The notes under the pieces are model-generated. The model was not told the DNA's origin and made no database searches. It saw only the letters and a program-made list of their open reading frames with translations. Both the position numbers and the translations under genes were made by a program. This document shows, in pieces, positions 30,916 through 31,098 of a stretch of 31,098 bases of DNA (positions within the stretch are counted from its first letter, which is position 1; each line of letters starts with the position of its first letter). This DNA comes from a virus. The stretch is taken from positions 1 to 31,098 of the IMG/VR virus record IMGVR_UViG_3300035682_002258. The stretch is one strand, 5' to 3'.

Positions 30916-31098
30916 TTAAGCCTGTTGTGCGACAGCAATTACGTCCCAAAAGCTATCGGCTGTATTATATATACAGCCAACATATAGAGTTTTAGATATT
31001 ACAGTAGTAGTAGGCAGCGTAGTGCCAATAATACGATATCCCCCTGCTGAAGTAGTCCAAGTTAATCCTCTAGCCGTACCATCATCTTTTATACGTAT
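30916..31098 (-). CDS. C-terminal part of a fibre-like virion protein (cut by window edge)
   Basis: The last 60 codons of a minus-strand gene are present (start outside). They contain DDGTARGLTWTTSAGGYRII, LPTTTVISKTLYVGCIYNT and end DSFWDVIAVAQQA. The sequence is beta-rich with Thr and Gly, like the tip of phage fibre or structural proteins, but too little is left to be specific. It ends 17 bases before the 57-aa gene and is probably in the same run as the 901-aa protein. Confidence 0.6.
   Translation of the reverse strand: MRIKDDGTARGLTWTTSAGGYRIIGTTLPTTTVISKTLYVGCIYNTADSFWDVIAVAQQA

Overview
The window is a piece of a large, AT-rich tailed-phage genome of the T4-like (myovirus) kind, probably from an aquatic environment. 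The evidence is a class Ia ribonucleotide reductase operon with glutaredoxin, a PAAR spike tip next to large virion proteins, a long repetitive fibre or adhesin, a SleB-type lysin with a holin-like partner, a free-standing GIY-YIG endonuclease, a tRNA-Ser(UGA), dense ATGA-overlapping genes, and intergenic copies of ATAAATA that match the core of the T4 late promoter TATAAATA. The very proteobacterial IscU, with an intact LPPVK motif, suggests a proteobacterial (possibly betaproteobacterial) host; that is inference.

Layout from right to left, almost all on the minus strand. 31098-28019: C-terminus of a fibre-like protein, a 57-aa protein and a 901-aa repeat protein. 27864-22283: sulfotransferase, nrdA, SGNH-like protein, nrdB, glutaredoxin, Sm-like protein. 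22291-21590: plus-strand GIY-YIG endonuclease. 21487-18000: PAAR protein and two large virion proteins, ending at a weak terminator. 17910-16469: lysin, holin and a phage protein of unknown role behind an extended -10 promoter. 16412-14718: IscU, P-loop kinase, small Cys/His protein, and an AhpD-fold protein that lacks its catalytic cysteines.

14697-495 is the remarkable part, a biosynthetic-looking island. One translationally coupled run (14697-10263) reads acyltransferase-like GNAT, acyl carrier protein, asparagine-synthetase-like PP-loop enzyme, GNAT, membrane desaturase, Fe(II)/2-oxoglutarate oxygenase and TauD-type oxygenase. Two plus-strand genes follow (GNAT-like, SDR). A second minus run has two more desaturases, a cobalamin-type radical SAM enzyme, two more PP-loop enzymes, a cupin flanked by paralogous small proteins, a cytochrome P450, a degenerate sulfotransferase and a 43-aa peptide, and ends at a strong terminator (432-466). 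ACP with three desaturases, a P450 and other oxygenases resembles bacterial polyyne or modified fatty-acid clusters more than any phage module I know, but no AMP ligase, thioesterase or chain-building synthase is visible. The product is unknown, and late promoter motifs suggest it is made late in infection.

Left of the terminator, a consensus sigma70-like promoter (TTGACA-17-TAGAAT, minus strand) reads through a chain of about ten hairpins into tRNA-Ser. The chain may be an undescribed structured RNA.
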